Shown here: positions 24,801 through 31,650 of the stretch, in pieces | Numbering within the stretch: the first letter of the stretch is position 1 | Layout: every line of letters starts with the position of its first letter | From: Lentzea kentuckyensis | GTDB taxonomy: Bacteria > Actinomycetota > Actinomycetes > Mycobacteriales > Pseudonocardiaceae | Assembly: GCF_002150765.1 (NCBI RefSeq) | Contig: NZ_MUYM01000012.1 | Span: forward strand, 1-37,035 | DNA length: 37,035 bases | Direction: 5' to 3' | The notes under the pieces: generated by a model | What the model saw: only the letters and a program-made list of their open reading frames with translations | What the model was told of the DNA's origin: nothing | The model's database searches: none | Program-made: the position numbers and the translations under genes

Positions 24801-25073
24801 ACGCACGCCGAGGGCAGCATCGACACCGTCTACGGCAAGCTGTCCAACGCGTGGTCGCTCAACGGCACCGCCCTGACGATGACCGTCACGGTGCCCGCGA
24901 ACACCACGGCCGAGATCGTGATCCCCACGGCCGACGCCCGGTCGGTCACCGAATCGGGCAGGCCGCTGCGTAGTGCCGCCGGAGTGCTTGGCGTCGTTCA
25001 GGATGCGGCGGGGAAGGTGACCGTGACCGCCGGATCCGGCCGGTACGTCTTCACCGCCCGCGTCCCGGCTTAG
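21843..25073 (+). CDS. Secreted alpha-L-rhamnosidase, GH78, with CBM67-like insert
   Basis: 1076 aa from GTG 21843 (GGAAGGG about 9 nt upstream). An in-frame ATG at 21810 lies inside the operator and has no RBS, so I reject it. The signal peptide is MKLSALVVLTCLAFFTGGPP. Modules in order: N-terminal fibronectin-like domain (~30-130), CBM67-like beta-sandwich insert (~140-310, from TSTVRFRLNN), GH78 N-terminal beta domain (~325-500), and the (alpha/alpha)6 barrel (~620-960) with PTDTPARDERLGWTGDINIF, whose Glu661 matches the family general acid; then a C-terminal beta domain. The layout resembles Streptomyces avermitilis Rha78A. It would cleave terminal alpha-L-rhamnose from polysaccharides outside the cell. 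Same strand as GH93 but with its own predicted promoter. Confidence 0.93.
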   Translation: MKLSALVVLTCLAFFTGGPPPSTASPSAEVGGLTANGRVDPLGIPGAAPELGWQSSSSRRAMTQTAYEIRVGSAPGRADVWRTGKVVSSQQAGVSYGGPALASATRYHWQVRIWDDRGVPSGWSAPAWFETGLLSPADWGAAAWIGKPSPTYAQWTDYTSTVRFRLNNTAFGTFLRAKDANNAYMWQLNVGTSADAVPMLRPHLRVNGNYSVLAEIDLRPFGFTRAGLLAGTHTVAYTVEGSVVRTVLDGIAVDSRTVSDFPVGRPGLRTFDKESVTVTSFTATKPDGTALADTELAVPNPFTGGSLGDHELTVTGSTDALLDGRDAYEPLLRTSFRTQQGKKVAQARIYASAHGVYELTVNGRKVGDQFLAPGYTEYTKRIQSQTYDVTGLVRAGANGFGAALGDGWWAGKVGLAGKAQYGTDLSVIARLKITYTDGRVQWVDTTPDWRWHAGPFAATDNQIGETYDARLEQPGWAEGGFDDKAWQPVVQRSSQVSPSPQPDEPVRRTEVLKTVAVTKPADVTIYDLGQNMVGVARVKITGKAGDTVRIRHAEVLNRDGTMYVENLRAATATDYYRFGRDGTITYQPTFTQHGFRYVEITGARTPPAAADVQGVVWGSDLRRTGTLRTSDGMLNQLHSNVTWGARGNFLSIPTDTPARDERLGWTGDINIFAPTASYLSDMRAFLGKWMTDVRDEQKASGSIPAVVPSTNGAFDESGVGWEDAIITVPYALWHAYGDTQVLRDNYEAMSRFFAYARASTGPDNLETGRLTFFTGDWLNLDDPSNQGVLGTAIWAQDVRMMAEMAKAVGRDAEAAEYARLYEDVRTAFTNAYVAADGTVLGNSQTGYALALGMDLVVGQDLKSRAGAKYVAKLAQSDNHLRTGFIGTPWLLPALSNIGRDDLAYTLLSKKDYPSWGYEIGKGATTIWERWNSIQPDGSFGPVDMNSFNHYAYGAVADWMHQNIGGIRIKEAGYRRSVIEPHLGGGLTHAEGSIDTVYGKLSNAWSLNGTALTMTVTVPANTTAEIVIPTADARSVTESGRPLRSAAGVLGVVQDAAGKVTVTAGSGRYVFTARVPA

Positions 25074-25264
25074 GCACAATGCCGGGTCGGGCGCCTGCAA
25101 GTACTACCAAGTCATGATCATCGAGCGCACAACTACTACCAACTGGGCTGCTCAGGGCGTGGCGAGCGTTCCCACGGCTGGTCCTTGGCCGCGCCGTCGA
25201 CCACATTGCGCAGAGGCATCGCCCGCTCCCGTCTCAAGTCTGTTGCGACGCACCTGAACAGCCG

Positions 25265-25288
25265 CAATGCCTTAACCGACCGGCATTG
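25265..25288. repeat. Small inverted repeat in the GH78/nucleotidyltransferase gap
   Basis: Arms CAATGCC (25265-25271) and GGCATTG (25282-25288) with a 10-nt loop. The right part, CCGACCGGCATTGGG, is also nearly inverse to ACAATGCCGGGTCGG just after the GH78 stop (about 25076-25091). Nothing else recognisable in 25074-25300. Confidence 0.4.
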
Positions 25289-25304
25289 GGCTTAGGCAGC
25301 CTGC

Positions 25305-25333
25305 GGTGGGAGGTGCCGGCAGTACCTCCCACC
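25305..25333. terminator. Probable bidirectional hairpin terminator
   Basis: Perfect 10-bp arms GGTGGGAGGT (25305-25314) and ACCTCCCACC (25324-25333), 9-nt loop, 22 bp past the stop of the minus-strand nucleotidyltransferase and between convergent genes. No T-run, as is common in high-GC actinomycetes. Confidence 0.65.
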
Positions 25334-25355
25334 GGACGGGATGACGGGCGCGTCG

Positions 25356-26000
25356 TCAGGGCATCGCTTCGAGCTCGTCCAGCCAGGAATGACCTGGATG
25401 CACCCGCTCCAGCCACTCCGCGAGCAGGCGTCGCCGCCGCGGACCGAGCAGCCGTACGACGCCGTCGAAGTCCTGCTGGTCCTTCGGCCGGACTCCCTTG
25501 GCCTTGAAGAGCAACACGAGTTCCGGTACGAGGTAAGGGATCCCGGCCGCCGTGCGTTCGATGATCACGTCGTACGGCAGCCGCAGGTCCTCGTCCCGCC
25601 GGCAGATCCACAGCCCGTCGTCGTGCGGCTCGCGGAAGACGTCGCACAGGTAGTGGCCTGTCGCCGGGTCCCGCAGCCAGGTCTGGTGTGTCGTGGCCAG
25701 CACGTCGGCCCGCGCGTCGAACCAGACGAGTCCCGCGGACGCCACGTCGAAAGCGAATCCGGGAAAGCGGTCCCGGATCTCCGCGAAGCCCGCCGCGGGC
25801 ACGGCGATCTCCAGGTCACCGTGCGGGCGGGTCTGCTCCCCTCGGAACAGGTCGAGCGCCCACCCTGCCGCGACGTACCAGGGTGTGCGCACGCCCTCCA
25901 GCCGCCGAGCGACCTCCTCTGGCCGCCACGCCTCCGCCCAGCGGGCTTCCAGTTCACGGTCGTCGAGCTCAACTCCTTGCGACGACTGGAAGTCCTTCAT
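25356..26000 (-). CDS. Aminoglycoside nucleotidyltransferase-like protein
   Basis: 214 aa from ATG 26000, overlapping the 3' end of the dehydroshikimate dehydratase gene by 32 bp. The N-terminal half carries a nucleotidyltransferase active-site pattern (AAGWALDLFRGEQTRPHGDLEIAV, residues 44-67; Asp62 and Glu64 in the metal positions), as in the aminoglycoside 2''-adenylyltransferase-like family (PF10706). The C-terminus is helical. Most chromosomal members have unknown substrates, so drug resistance should not be assumed. It is the distal gene of the aroE-quiC operon by position, without an obvious functional link. Confidence 0.75.
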   Translation of the reverse strand: MKDFQSSQGVELDDRELEARWAEAWRPEEVARRLEGVRTPWYVAAGWALDLFRGEQTRPHGDLEIAVPAAGFAEIRDRFPGFAFDVASAGLVWFDARADVLATTHQTWLRDPATGHYLCDVFREPHDDGLWICRRDEDLRLPYDVIIERTAAGIPYLVPELVLLFKAKGVRPKDQQDFDGVVRLLGPRRRRLLAEWLERVHPGHSWLDELEAMP

Positions 26001-27777
26001 CGGTGTGCCCCTGTCCGCAGCGCCGCGCCTCGTGGTGGGCCGCCATGCGCACGGGTGCGTTGACGACACCGAACCCACGGTAGCCACCGATCCGCTGGAC
26101 CACTTCGAAGAACACCCTCGCGCCCGCGAGTTCGGTGTAGAAGTGCAGGTATTCGCCGTGCTCGTCGCGGTCGTACAGCACCGAGTGCTCGCGCAACGCG
26201 CTGATGCGTTCGGCCGGCAGACCCGTCCGTGCCGCGAGATCGTCGTAGTAGTTGCCAGGGATGTCCAGCAGCCGCGCACCCGACCGCCGCAGCGCCTCGG
26301 CGGAGGCGACGGCGTCGGTGCAGGTGAACGCGATGTGCTGCGGCTCCTGCACCGCGGGCGCCCAGCCCCCGCGGCGGACCAGTGCGGCATCGAGCGTGAG
26401 CCGGACGCCGCCACCGCTCACGCCGCGGCCGCGCACCAGCCCGAACGGCGCCGCGAACTCCGCGGTGGCACCGGGTTCCAGGCCCAGCACCGAACGGTAG
26501 AAGAGCGTGGCCTCGTCGAAGTTGTCGAAGGGCTGCGTCAGCGCGACGTGGTCGATGCCGGTGATCCCCGCGCCGGGAGCCGACTCCCCGGTCGGCACGA
26601 AGTCGCCGAGCCAGTCGTCGTTGGAGCACAGGAAGATCTGCGTTCCGTCGGGGGCGGCGATCGCGGTCAGCGGCGCTTCGCCGGGGCCCGCCGTCCGCGA
26701 CAGCGGTGGTGCGAGCAGGACCTGCGCGCGCTGCGCCGCCGCTGCCGGGTCCGGCACGGAGATGCCGAGCGCTCCGATCGCGCCCGGCTCGCCGTCCGCG
26801 TTGACCAGCACGCGCGCATCGCCCTGCGTCCACAGCTCCACCGGCTTCGAGCGGTGGACGCCCGCTCGGGTGAAGCCCAGCGCGGCCAGGTTCGACTCCC
26901 CCACGACCTCGGCGAAGGCGTACCCGTCCGCGACGGGTGCGGCCGGGACGTCCAGCAACCCCAAGGAGTCCTTCAGGCTGACCAGTGACCGCATGGCGTC
27001 GACCGCGGCCCGGTACGGGTCGGACTGGCGGAACACGTCGTTGAACACTTCGAGCGAGAGCGGTCCGCGATATCCGGCGTCGAGGACGTTGCGGGTGAAC
27101 GTCTTCAGGTCGAAGTCGCCCTGGCCCGGGAAGAGCCGGTGGTGCCGGCTCCACTGCAGGACGTCCATCGGCAGCGTCGGCGCGTCGGCCAGCTGGAGGA
27201 AGAAGATCTTCTCGCCGGGGATCGCGCGGATCGCCCGTGGATCGTCCCCTTTGGACAGGATGTGGAAGCTGTCGAGGCAGACGCCGAGTGCCGGGTGCGC
27301 GGCGCGGCGCACGATCCGCCACGCGTGTTCGTAGCCGTTGACGAACCTCCCCCACGCCAGCGCCTCGTAGGCGATGCGCAGACCCCGTTCGCCGGCACGC
27401 GTGGCGAGCAGGTGCAGCTGTTCGGCCGCGAGATCGTCGTCGTCGATCGCGTCCGGCGACACCGACGAGCACACCAGCACGGTGTCCACGCCGAGTTCGG
27501 CCATGACGTCGAACTTGTGCTCGGCGCGGCGCAGGTTGGCGGCGAGCACGTCCGGCGGCACCGCCTCGAAGTCGCGGAACGGCTGGTACAGGTCGACGCT
27601 CAGGCCCAGGTCGGCACAGCGCCGCCGGATCTCCGCCGGACCGCGGCGGGTCGCGAGCAGGTCGTTCTCGAACAGCTCGACGCCGTCGAACCCCGCCTGG
27701 GCGGCCGCGGCCAGCTTGTCGTCGAGCGTGCCGGACAGGCACACGGTGGCGATGGCGGTACGGAGGTCAGGACGCAT
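25969..27777 (-). CDS. quiC: 3-Dehydroshikimate dehydratase, two-domain QuiC type
   Basis: 602 aa from ATG 27777. Converts 3-dehydroshikimate to protocatechuate in quinate/shikimate catabolism. Residues 1-~275 are a xylose-isomerase-like TIM barrel with metal-ligand candidates Glu138 (IAYEAL), Asp169/His172 (CLDSFHIL) and Glu243 (SLEVFND). Residues ~285-602 are a hydroxyphenylpyruvate-dioxygenase-like VOC region, with His410 (GIDHVAL), His481 (PQHIAF) and Glu558 (VFFEVV) matching the HPPD iron ligands. This fusion is known for bacterial QuiC enzymes, where the barrel does the dehydration. It is often mislabelled HPPD. It overlaps the aroE-like gene by 11 bp. An upstream-extended frame to 28140 is only a shadow of aroE. 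Confidence 0.88.
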   Translation of the reverse strand: MRPDLRTAIATVCLSGTLDDKLAAAAQAGFDGVELFENDLLATRRGPAEIRRRCADLGLSVDLYQPFRDFEAVPPDVLAANLRRAEHKFDVMAELGVDTVLVCSSVSPDAIDDDDLAAEQLHLLATRAGERGLRIAYEALAWGRFVNGYEHAWRIVRRAAHPALGVCLDSFHILSKGDDPRAIRAIPGEKIFFLQLADAPTLPMDVLQWSRHHRLFPGQGDFDLKTFTRNVLDAGYRGPLSLEVFNDVFRQSDPYRAAVDAMRSLVSLKDSLGLLDVPAAPVADGYAFAEVVGESNLAALGFTRAGVHRSKPVELWTQGDARVLVNADGEPGAIGALGISVPDPAAAAQRAQVLLAPPLSRTAGPGEAPLTAIAAPDGTQIFLCSNDDWLGDFVPTGESAPGAGITGIDHVALTQPFDNFDEATLFYRSVLGLEPGATAEFAAPFGLVRGRGVSGGGVRLTLDAALVRRGGWAPAVQEPQHIAFTCTDAVASAEALRRSGARLLDIPGNYYDDLAARTGLPAERISALREHSVLYDRDEHGEYLHFYTELAGARVFFEVVQRIGGYRGFGVVNAPVRMAAHHEARRCGQGHTDEGLPVVARS

Positions 27778-28615
27778 GAGCGGGTTCTCCCTCCAGCTCC
27801 TCGAAATGCGCGAGCATCCGGTCCGCGTCGGGTTCGACGCCGGTGAACAGCCGCAACGACTCCCCTGCCTGGAACACCACCATCCCGCCGCCGTGCAGCA
27901 CCCGGCAGCCCCGCGCCCGCGCGGCCGCGAGCAGCGCCGTCTCCAGCGGCCGGTAGACGATGTCGGCGACCCAGAGTTCCTCGCGCAGCAACGACTCGTC
28001 GATCGGCAACCCGGGATGCGCCGCCATGCCGGTCGGAGTCGCGTGCACGAGACCGTCGGCTGCCGCGACGGCATCGGGCCCGCACAGCACCGCCCGGTCC
28101 GCGCCGAACCTGCGTTGCAACGCCGCCACCAGCCCCGCACCGCGGCTCAGGTCGACGTCGTGGACACCCAGCCGGGCAGTGCCCAGCGACAGCAGCGCGT
28201 GGGCCACCGCGGCGCCCGCCCCGCCCGCGCCGAGCAGGACGACGTTCTCCATCCTGGCGTCGGGCAGGCCACGGCCGAGACTGCGCGCGAAGCCCGTGGT
28301 GTCGGTGTTGTGGCCGATCGCCCTGCCGTTGTCGAAGACCACGGTGTTGACAGCGCCCAGCGCGGCGGCCTCCGGAACGATCTCGTCCAGGTGCGGCAGG
28401 ATCGTCTGCTTCACCGGATGGGTGATGTTCAGCCCGTCGAACCCCTCTGCCCTGGCCGTGGCGAGCACGTCCTCGACCGGCCGCCCGACGACGTCGAGGT
28501 CAAGCAGGCGGTAGGTGTAGCGCAACCCGAGCTCACCGGCCTCGCGCTCGTGCAGCGCCGGACTCAGCGACGGACCGATTCCGGACCCGATGAGCCCGAT
28601 CAGGTAGTTCGTCAC
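27767..28615 (-). CDS. Shikimate/quinate dehydrogenase (AroE/YdiB family), catabolic
   Basis: 282 aa from GTG 28615, with GGGAGG a few nt upstream; a GTG at 28627 is also in frame but overlaps that RBS. Substrate motif SLSP (16-19), catalytic Lys69 (NITHPVKQ) and Asp105 (GHNTDTTG), and the NAD(P) loop LLGAGGAGAAV (128-138). Oxidises shikimate or quinate to the 3-dehydro form, feeding quiC. The operon with quiC and a divergent TetR/transporter argues for catabolism, not the biosynthetic aroE. A regulator site lies 18 bp upstream of the start. Confidence 0.88.
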   Translation of the reverse strand: MTNYLIGLIGSGIGPSLSPALHEREAGELGLRYTYRLLDLDVVGRPVEDVLATARAEGFDGLNITHPVKQTILPHLDEIVPEAAALGAVNTVVFDNGRAIGHNTDTTGFARSLGRGLPDARMENVVLLGAGGAGAAVAHALLSLGTARLGVHDVDLSRGAGLVAALQRRFGADRAVLCGPDAVAAADGLVHATPTGMAAHPGLPIDESLLREELWVADIVYRPLETALLAAARARGCRVLHGGGMVVFQAGESLRLFTGVEPDADRMLAHFEELEGEPAHAS

Positions 28616-28632
28616 CCGACCTCCCACGTAAT

Positions 28633-28652
28633 GTACGAACTAGTGAGTTAAC
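28633..28652. promoter_or_regulatory. TetR operator, copy 1 (upstream of aroE-quiC)
   Basis: GTACGAACTAGTGAGTTAAC. Its inverse occurs at 29411-29430 (reverse complement GTACGATCTAGTTAGTTAAC) with 18 of 20 bases identical. Contains AACT-N4-AGTT dyad symmetry. It lies just upstream of the minus-strand operon, between it and the divergent TetR gene. Confidence 0.75.
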
Positions 28653-28727
28653 GCTAGCGCACTGGTCCACCCGCAGCAAAGGGCTGCACTAGAGTTGGCT
28701 GGTCGTCCGCAGATCGAAGGGGGCCCG

Positions 28728-29369
28728 GTGGCCGCACCGTCAGCCGATGCCGAGCGCCAGCGGGACAAGGACCGCACGCGCGCCGACATCCTGGACGTAG
28801 CCACGCGGGAGTTCGCGGACAAGGGCTACACAGGTGCGCGGGTCGACGAGATCGCGGAGCGCACCAGCACCACCAAGCGGATGATCTACTACTACTTCGG
28901 CGGCAAGGAACAGCTCTACATCGCCGTCCTGGAGCGCGCCTACCTGGCGATCCGGGCCCTCGAAGCCGAACTCGACGTCGAGCACCTCGAACCAGAGGAC
29001 GCCATCCGCCGGCTCGCGGAGCTCACGTTCGACCACCACGAGGCCCATCCCGACTTCATCCGGCTCGTCAGCATCGAGAACATCCACCGCGCCGAGCACA
29101 TCGCGCGCTCGGAAGTGCTGGCGGGCCTGGCGAACCCGGCGCTCGACGGCCTGACGCAGATCCTCGAACGAGGCCGCGCGGCCGGCCGGTTCCGCACCGA
29201 CGCCGACCCGCTCGACGTGCACATGGTGATCAGCTCGTTCTGCGTCTTCCGGCTCGCGAACCGGCACACGTGGGCCGCGATCTTCGGCAGGGACATGCTC
29301 GACCCCGCTCGCCGCGAGCACTACCGGCGCATGCTCGGTGACATGCTGATCGATTACTTGACCAGCTAA
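28728..29369 (+). CDS. TetR-family regulator of the quinate/shikimate genes
   Basis: 213 aa from GTG 28728 (GAAGGGGG about 6 nt upstream; a TTG at 28695 is in frame). Helix-turn-helix in the first ~65 residues (ILDVATREFADKGYTGARVD, EIAERTSTTKRMIYYYFGGK). The C-terminal part (HPDFIRLVSIENIHRAEHI, then HMVISSFCVFRLANRHTWAAIFG) resembles regulators carrying a TetR_C_33-like domain. It is flanked by two near-identical 20-bp sites, one before each target unit, so it probably represses both aroE-quiC and the transporter until quinate, shikimate or a product binds. Confidence 0.9.
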   Translation: MAAPSADAERQRDKDRTRADILDVATREFADKGYTGARVDEIAERTSTTKRMIYYYFGGKEQLYIAVLERAYLAIRALEAELDVEHLEPEDAIRRLAELTFDHHEAHPDFIRLVSIENIHRAEHIARSEVLAGLANPALDGLTQILERGRAAGRFRTDADPLDVHMVISSFCVFRLANRHTWAAIFGRDMLDPARREHYRRMLGDMLIDYLTS

Positions 29370-29410
29370 AACAAACTCTTGACACGCGGGGGTGACATAT
29401 CCGACCTTGT

Positions 29411-29430
29411 GTTAACTAACTAGATCGTAC
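29411..29430. promoter_or_regulatory. TetR operator, copy 2 (upstream of MHS transporter)
   Basis: GTTAACTAACTAGATCGTAC, inverse of the site at 28633-28652 with 2 mismatches. It is 13 bp before the transporter GTG and downstream of a TTGACA (29379-29384), so bound repressor would block initiation or the leader. Confidence 0.75.
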
Positions 29431-29443
29431 ATCGGAGTACGCC

Positions 29444-30748
29444 GTGACCACATCGATGGCCCGCAAGACTGCGCTGGCAGCCTGGATCGGCAGCGCCCTC
29501 GAGTACTACGACTTCTTCATCTACGGCACAGCCGCTGCACTGGTGTTCAACAAGGTCTTCTTCCCCGCCGCCGACCCGGCGACGGGGACGCTGCTCGCGC
29601 TCGCCACGTTCGGGGTGGGCTATCTCGCGCGGCCGCTCGGCGCGTTCGTGCTCGGGCACGTCGGCGATCGCTTCGGCCGCAAGAAGGTGCTCGTCTTCAC
29701 GCTGCTGCTGATGGGCGTGGCGACCTTCGCCGTCGGTTGCCTGCCCAGCTACGCCACGGCCGGCGTGCTCGCGCCGATCCTGCTCGTGGTTCTCCGGCTG
29801 CTGCAGGGACTTTCGGCGTCGGGCGAGCAGGCGGGCGCGAACTCGATGTCACTGGAGCACGCGCCGGAACACCGCAGGGCCTACTTCACCAGCTTCACGC
29901 TGAGCGGTACGCAGGCCGGCCAGATCCTCGCCACGGCGATCTTCCTGCCGGTGGCCGCGCTCCCCCAGGAGGACCTGCTGTCGTGGGGCTGGCGCGTGCC
30001 GTTCTGGTGCAGCGCGGTCGTCGTGGTCGTCGGGCTGATCATCCGCCGCAAGATCGACGAGACCGCCGTCTTCAAACGTGCCGAGGTGGCCAAGCTGCCG
30101 GTCGCGACGTTGTTCCGCAACCACTGGGCGGACGTCCTGCGGGTCGTCTTCGCGGCCACCATCGCCTCGGTCAGCACGATCTTCACCGTCTACGCGCTGA
30201 GCTACGCGGTGAACACGATCGGGCTGGAGCGCGCGTCCATGCTGTGGGTCGGCGTCCTCGCGAACCTCGTCGCGCTGTTCGCGATCCCGTTGCTGGCACG
30301 GCTTTCCGACCGGATCGGCCGCAAACCCGTGTTCCTCGCGGGGTGTGGTGCGTGCGCGATCCTGATCTTCCCGTACCTGTGGTCGATCTCCATCGGCTCG
30401 TACGGCCTGGTGCTCGCGATCGGCATCCTGCTGTTCGGGGTGGCCTACTCGGCGACCAACGGTGTCTGGCCGTCGCTGTACGGCGAGATGTTCAGCACCG
30501 AGGTCCGGTTGTCCGGCATGGCGATCGGCACCCAGTTCGGGTTCCTGCTCGCCGGTCTCGCGCCCAGTGTGGTGTCGGCGATCGGCTCCGGCCGCGAGGA
30601 CTGGGTCGGGGTCGCGATCTTCACGGCGGCCGTGTGCGCGCTGAGCGCGACCTCGATCGCGACGGCGCGCGAGACGTTCCGGCGTCCGACCGCGGAACTC
30701 GGGCGCTCGGTGCGGGAGTCAGCTGTTCCCGCCGCCGCCAAGGCCTGA
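29444..30748 (+). CDS. MFS metabolite:H+ symporter (MHS family), probable shikimate/quinate importer
   Basis: 434 aa from GTG 29444 (GGAG 6 nt upstream), about 12 membrane helices. The N-terminus AAWIGSALEYYDFFIYGTAA is the hallmark of the metabolite:H+ symporter family that includes ShiA and ProP. The loop 2-3 signature is GHVGDRFGRKK (71-81). SASGEQAGANSMSLEHAPEHRRAYFTS is the family's helix 4-5 region. The shared operator with the aroE-quiC operon makes shikimate, quinate or dehydroshikimate the likely substrate. Confidence 0.9.
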   Translation: MTTSMARKTALAAWIGSALEYYDFFIYGTAAALVFNKVFFPAADPATGTLLALATFGVGYLARPLGAFVLGHVGDRFGRKKVLVFTLLLMGVATFAVGCLPSYATAGVLAPILLVVLRLLQGLSASGEQAGANSMSLEHAPEHRRAYFTSFTLSGTQAGQILATAIFLPVAALPQEDLLSWGWRVPFWCSAVVVVVGLIIRRKIDETAVFKRAEVAKLPVATLFRNHWADVLRVVFAATIASVSTIFTVYALSYAVNTIGLERASMLWVGVLANLVALFAIPLLARLSDRIGRKPVFLAGCGACAILIFPYLWSISIGSYGLVLAIGILLFGVAYSATNGVWPSLYGEMFSTEVRLSGMAIGTQFGFLLAGLAPSVVSAIGSGREDWVGVAIFTAAVCALSATSIATARETFRRPTAELGRSVRESAVPAAAKA

Positions 30749-30765
30749 CCGGTCCACCACGCGAT

Positions 30766-30791
30766 GAGGCCCGCGCGACGGCGCGGGCCTC
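30766..30791. terminator. Bidirectional hairpin terminator
   Basis: Perfect 11-bp arms GAGGCCCGCGC (30766-30776) and GCGCGGGCCTC (30781-30791), loop GACG, 17 bp after the transporter stop and touching the stop codon of the convergent HxlR gene. Very stable GC stem without T-run. Confidence 0.85.
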
Positions 30792-31101
30792 ACGCGATGA
30801 CCTCGCCGGTGCGGGCCGCGCGCTGAAGACCCCAGTCGTAGAGGGCCTGCAGCGCCGGCCCGAGGCTCCTGCCCTCGTCGGTCAGCGAGTACTCGACGCG
30901 CGGTGGCACCTCGGTCCGCGAGACCAGGCCCGCGTCCTGCAGTTCGCGCAGCCGCTGTCCGAACATCTTCTCGCTGATGCCGGGAACCTTGCGGCGCAGC
31001 TCGCCGTAGTGATGCGGCTTTTCCTTGAGGTGGGCCAGGATCACCGCACGCCACTTGCCACCGATGACGTCGAGGGCGAGCTCGACCGGACAGTGGTACA
31101 T
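30790..31101 (-). CDS. HxlR-family winged-helix regulator
   Basis: 103 aa from ATG 31101 (GAGGAG upstream). Cysteine at position 4 (MYHCPVELALDVIGGKWRAV), then a winged helix (HYGELRRKVPGISEKMFGQR, LRELQDAGLVSRTEVPPRVE). In HxlR-type sensors the N-terminal Cys often responds to oxidants, electrophiles or formaldehyde. Divergent to a truncated haemoglobin gene with an inverted repeat between them; likely its regulator. Confidence 0.92.
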   Translation of the reverse strand: MYHCPVELALDVIGGKWRAVILAHLKEKPHHYGELRRKVPGISEKMFGQRLRELQDAGLVSRTEVPPRVEYSLTDEGRSLGPALQALYDWGLQRAARTGEVIA

Positions 31102-31111
31102 GGGAACTCCT

Positions 31112-31123
31112 CACCAAAAGGTG
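31112..31123. promoter_or_regulatory. Probable HxlR operator
   Basis: Inverted repeat CACC-AAAA-GGTG in the 63-bp gap between the divergent HxlR and globin starts, followed by GTACTT (31125-31130). Short dyads of this kind are typical HxlR targets; the exact site edges are uncertain. Confidence 0.45.
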
Positions 31124-31164
31124 CGTACTTGCCGGACTTCACGCGTGCTGCTGGAGTGGGCGCC

Positions 31165-31641
31165 GTGATCAACGACGAGTCAACACCTTCTCTCTACACC
31201 TGGGCGGGCGGCGCGGACGCGTTGCTGCGCCTGACCGAGGCGTTCTACCGCAAGGTCGCGCAGGACGAGCTGCTGGCGCCGGTGTTCGCCGGGATGGACC
31301 CCGACCACGCGCGGTACGTGGCGCTGTGGCTGGGCGAGGTGTTCGGCGGACCGGCCGCGTACACCGCCGAGCGCGGCGGTTATGAGTTCATGCTGGCCAA
31401 GCATCTCGGCCGGGCCATCACCGAACAGCAGCGCCGCCGCTGGCTGAACCTGATCATGGACGCGGCGGACGAGGTGGCGCTGCCGGACGACCCGGAGTTC
31501 CGCGCCGCGTTCGTGTCCTATCTGGAGTGGGGCACCCGGCTGGCGGTGCAGAATTCCGCGCAAGACGCCAAGCCCTTCCACGGGGCGCCGGTGCCGAAGT
31601 GGGGCTGGGGTGTGGCGCCGCCGTACGTCAAGGCACCGTGA
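31165..31641 (+). CDS. Truncated haemoglobin, group II (TrHbO-like)
   Basis: 158 aa from GTG 31165 (GGAG 8 nt upstream). 2-on-2 globin: tyrosine B10 candidate Tyr28 (AFYRKVAQDELLAPVF), LWLGEVFGGP and the glycine motif, proximal His80 in GGYEFMLAKHLGR, and Trp in YLEWGTRLA at the G8 position. Group II globins handle O2, NO or peroxide in the cytoplasm. The divergent HxlR regulator with an N-terminal Cys fits induction by oxidative or nitrosative stress (inference). The C-terminal ~20 residues (KWGWGVAPPYV) extend beyond the globin fold, as in actinobacterial relatives. Confidence 0.9.
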   Translation: MINDESTPSLYTWAGGADALLRLTEAFYRKVAQDELLAPVFAGMDPDHARYVALWLGEVFGGPAAYTAERGGYEFMLAKHLGRAITEQQRRRWLNLIMDAADEVALPDDPEFRAAFVSYLEWGTRLAVQNSAQDAKPFHGAPVPKWGWGVAPPYVKAP

Positions 31642-31650
31642 GCGCGGCCG

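Noticed and set aside
25356..26000. Aminoglycoside resistance gene tied to the biosynthetic cassette
   Set aside because: It is over 14 kb away, overlaps the quinate operon, and most chromosomal members of the family have no proven drug substrate.
27778..28140. N-terminal extension of the QuiC frame (to 723 codons)
   Set aside because: The extra residues are Arg/Cys-rich shadow of the aroE-like gene; the ATG at 27777 starts the barrel directly.
29737..31164. 634-codon frame running from inside the MHS transporter into the globin
   Set aside because: It crosses the transporter in the wrong frame and the strong terminator at 30766-30791; only the globin part is real.
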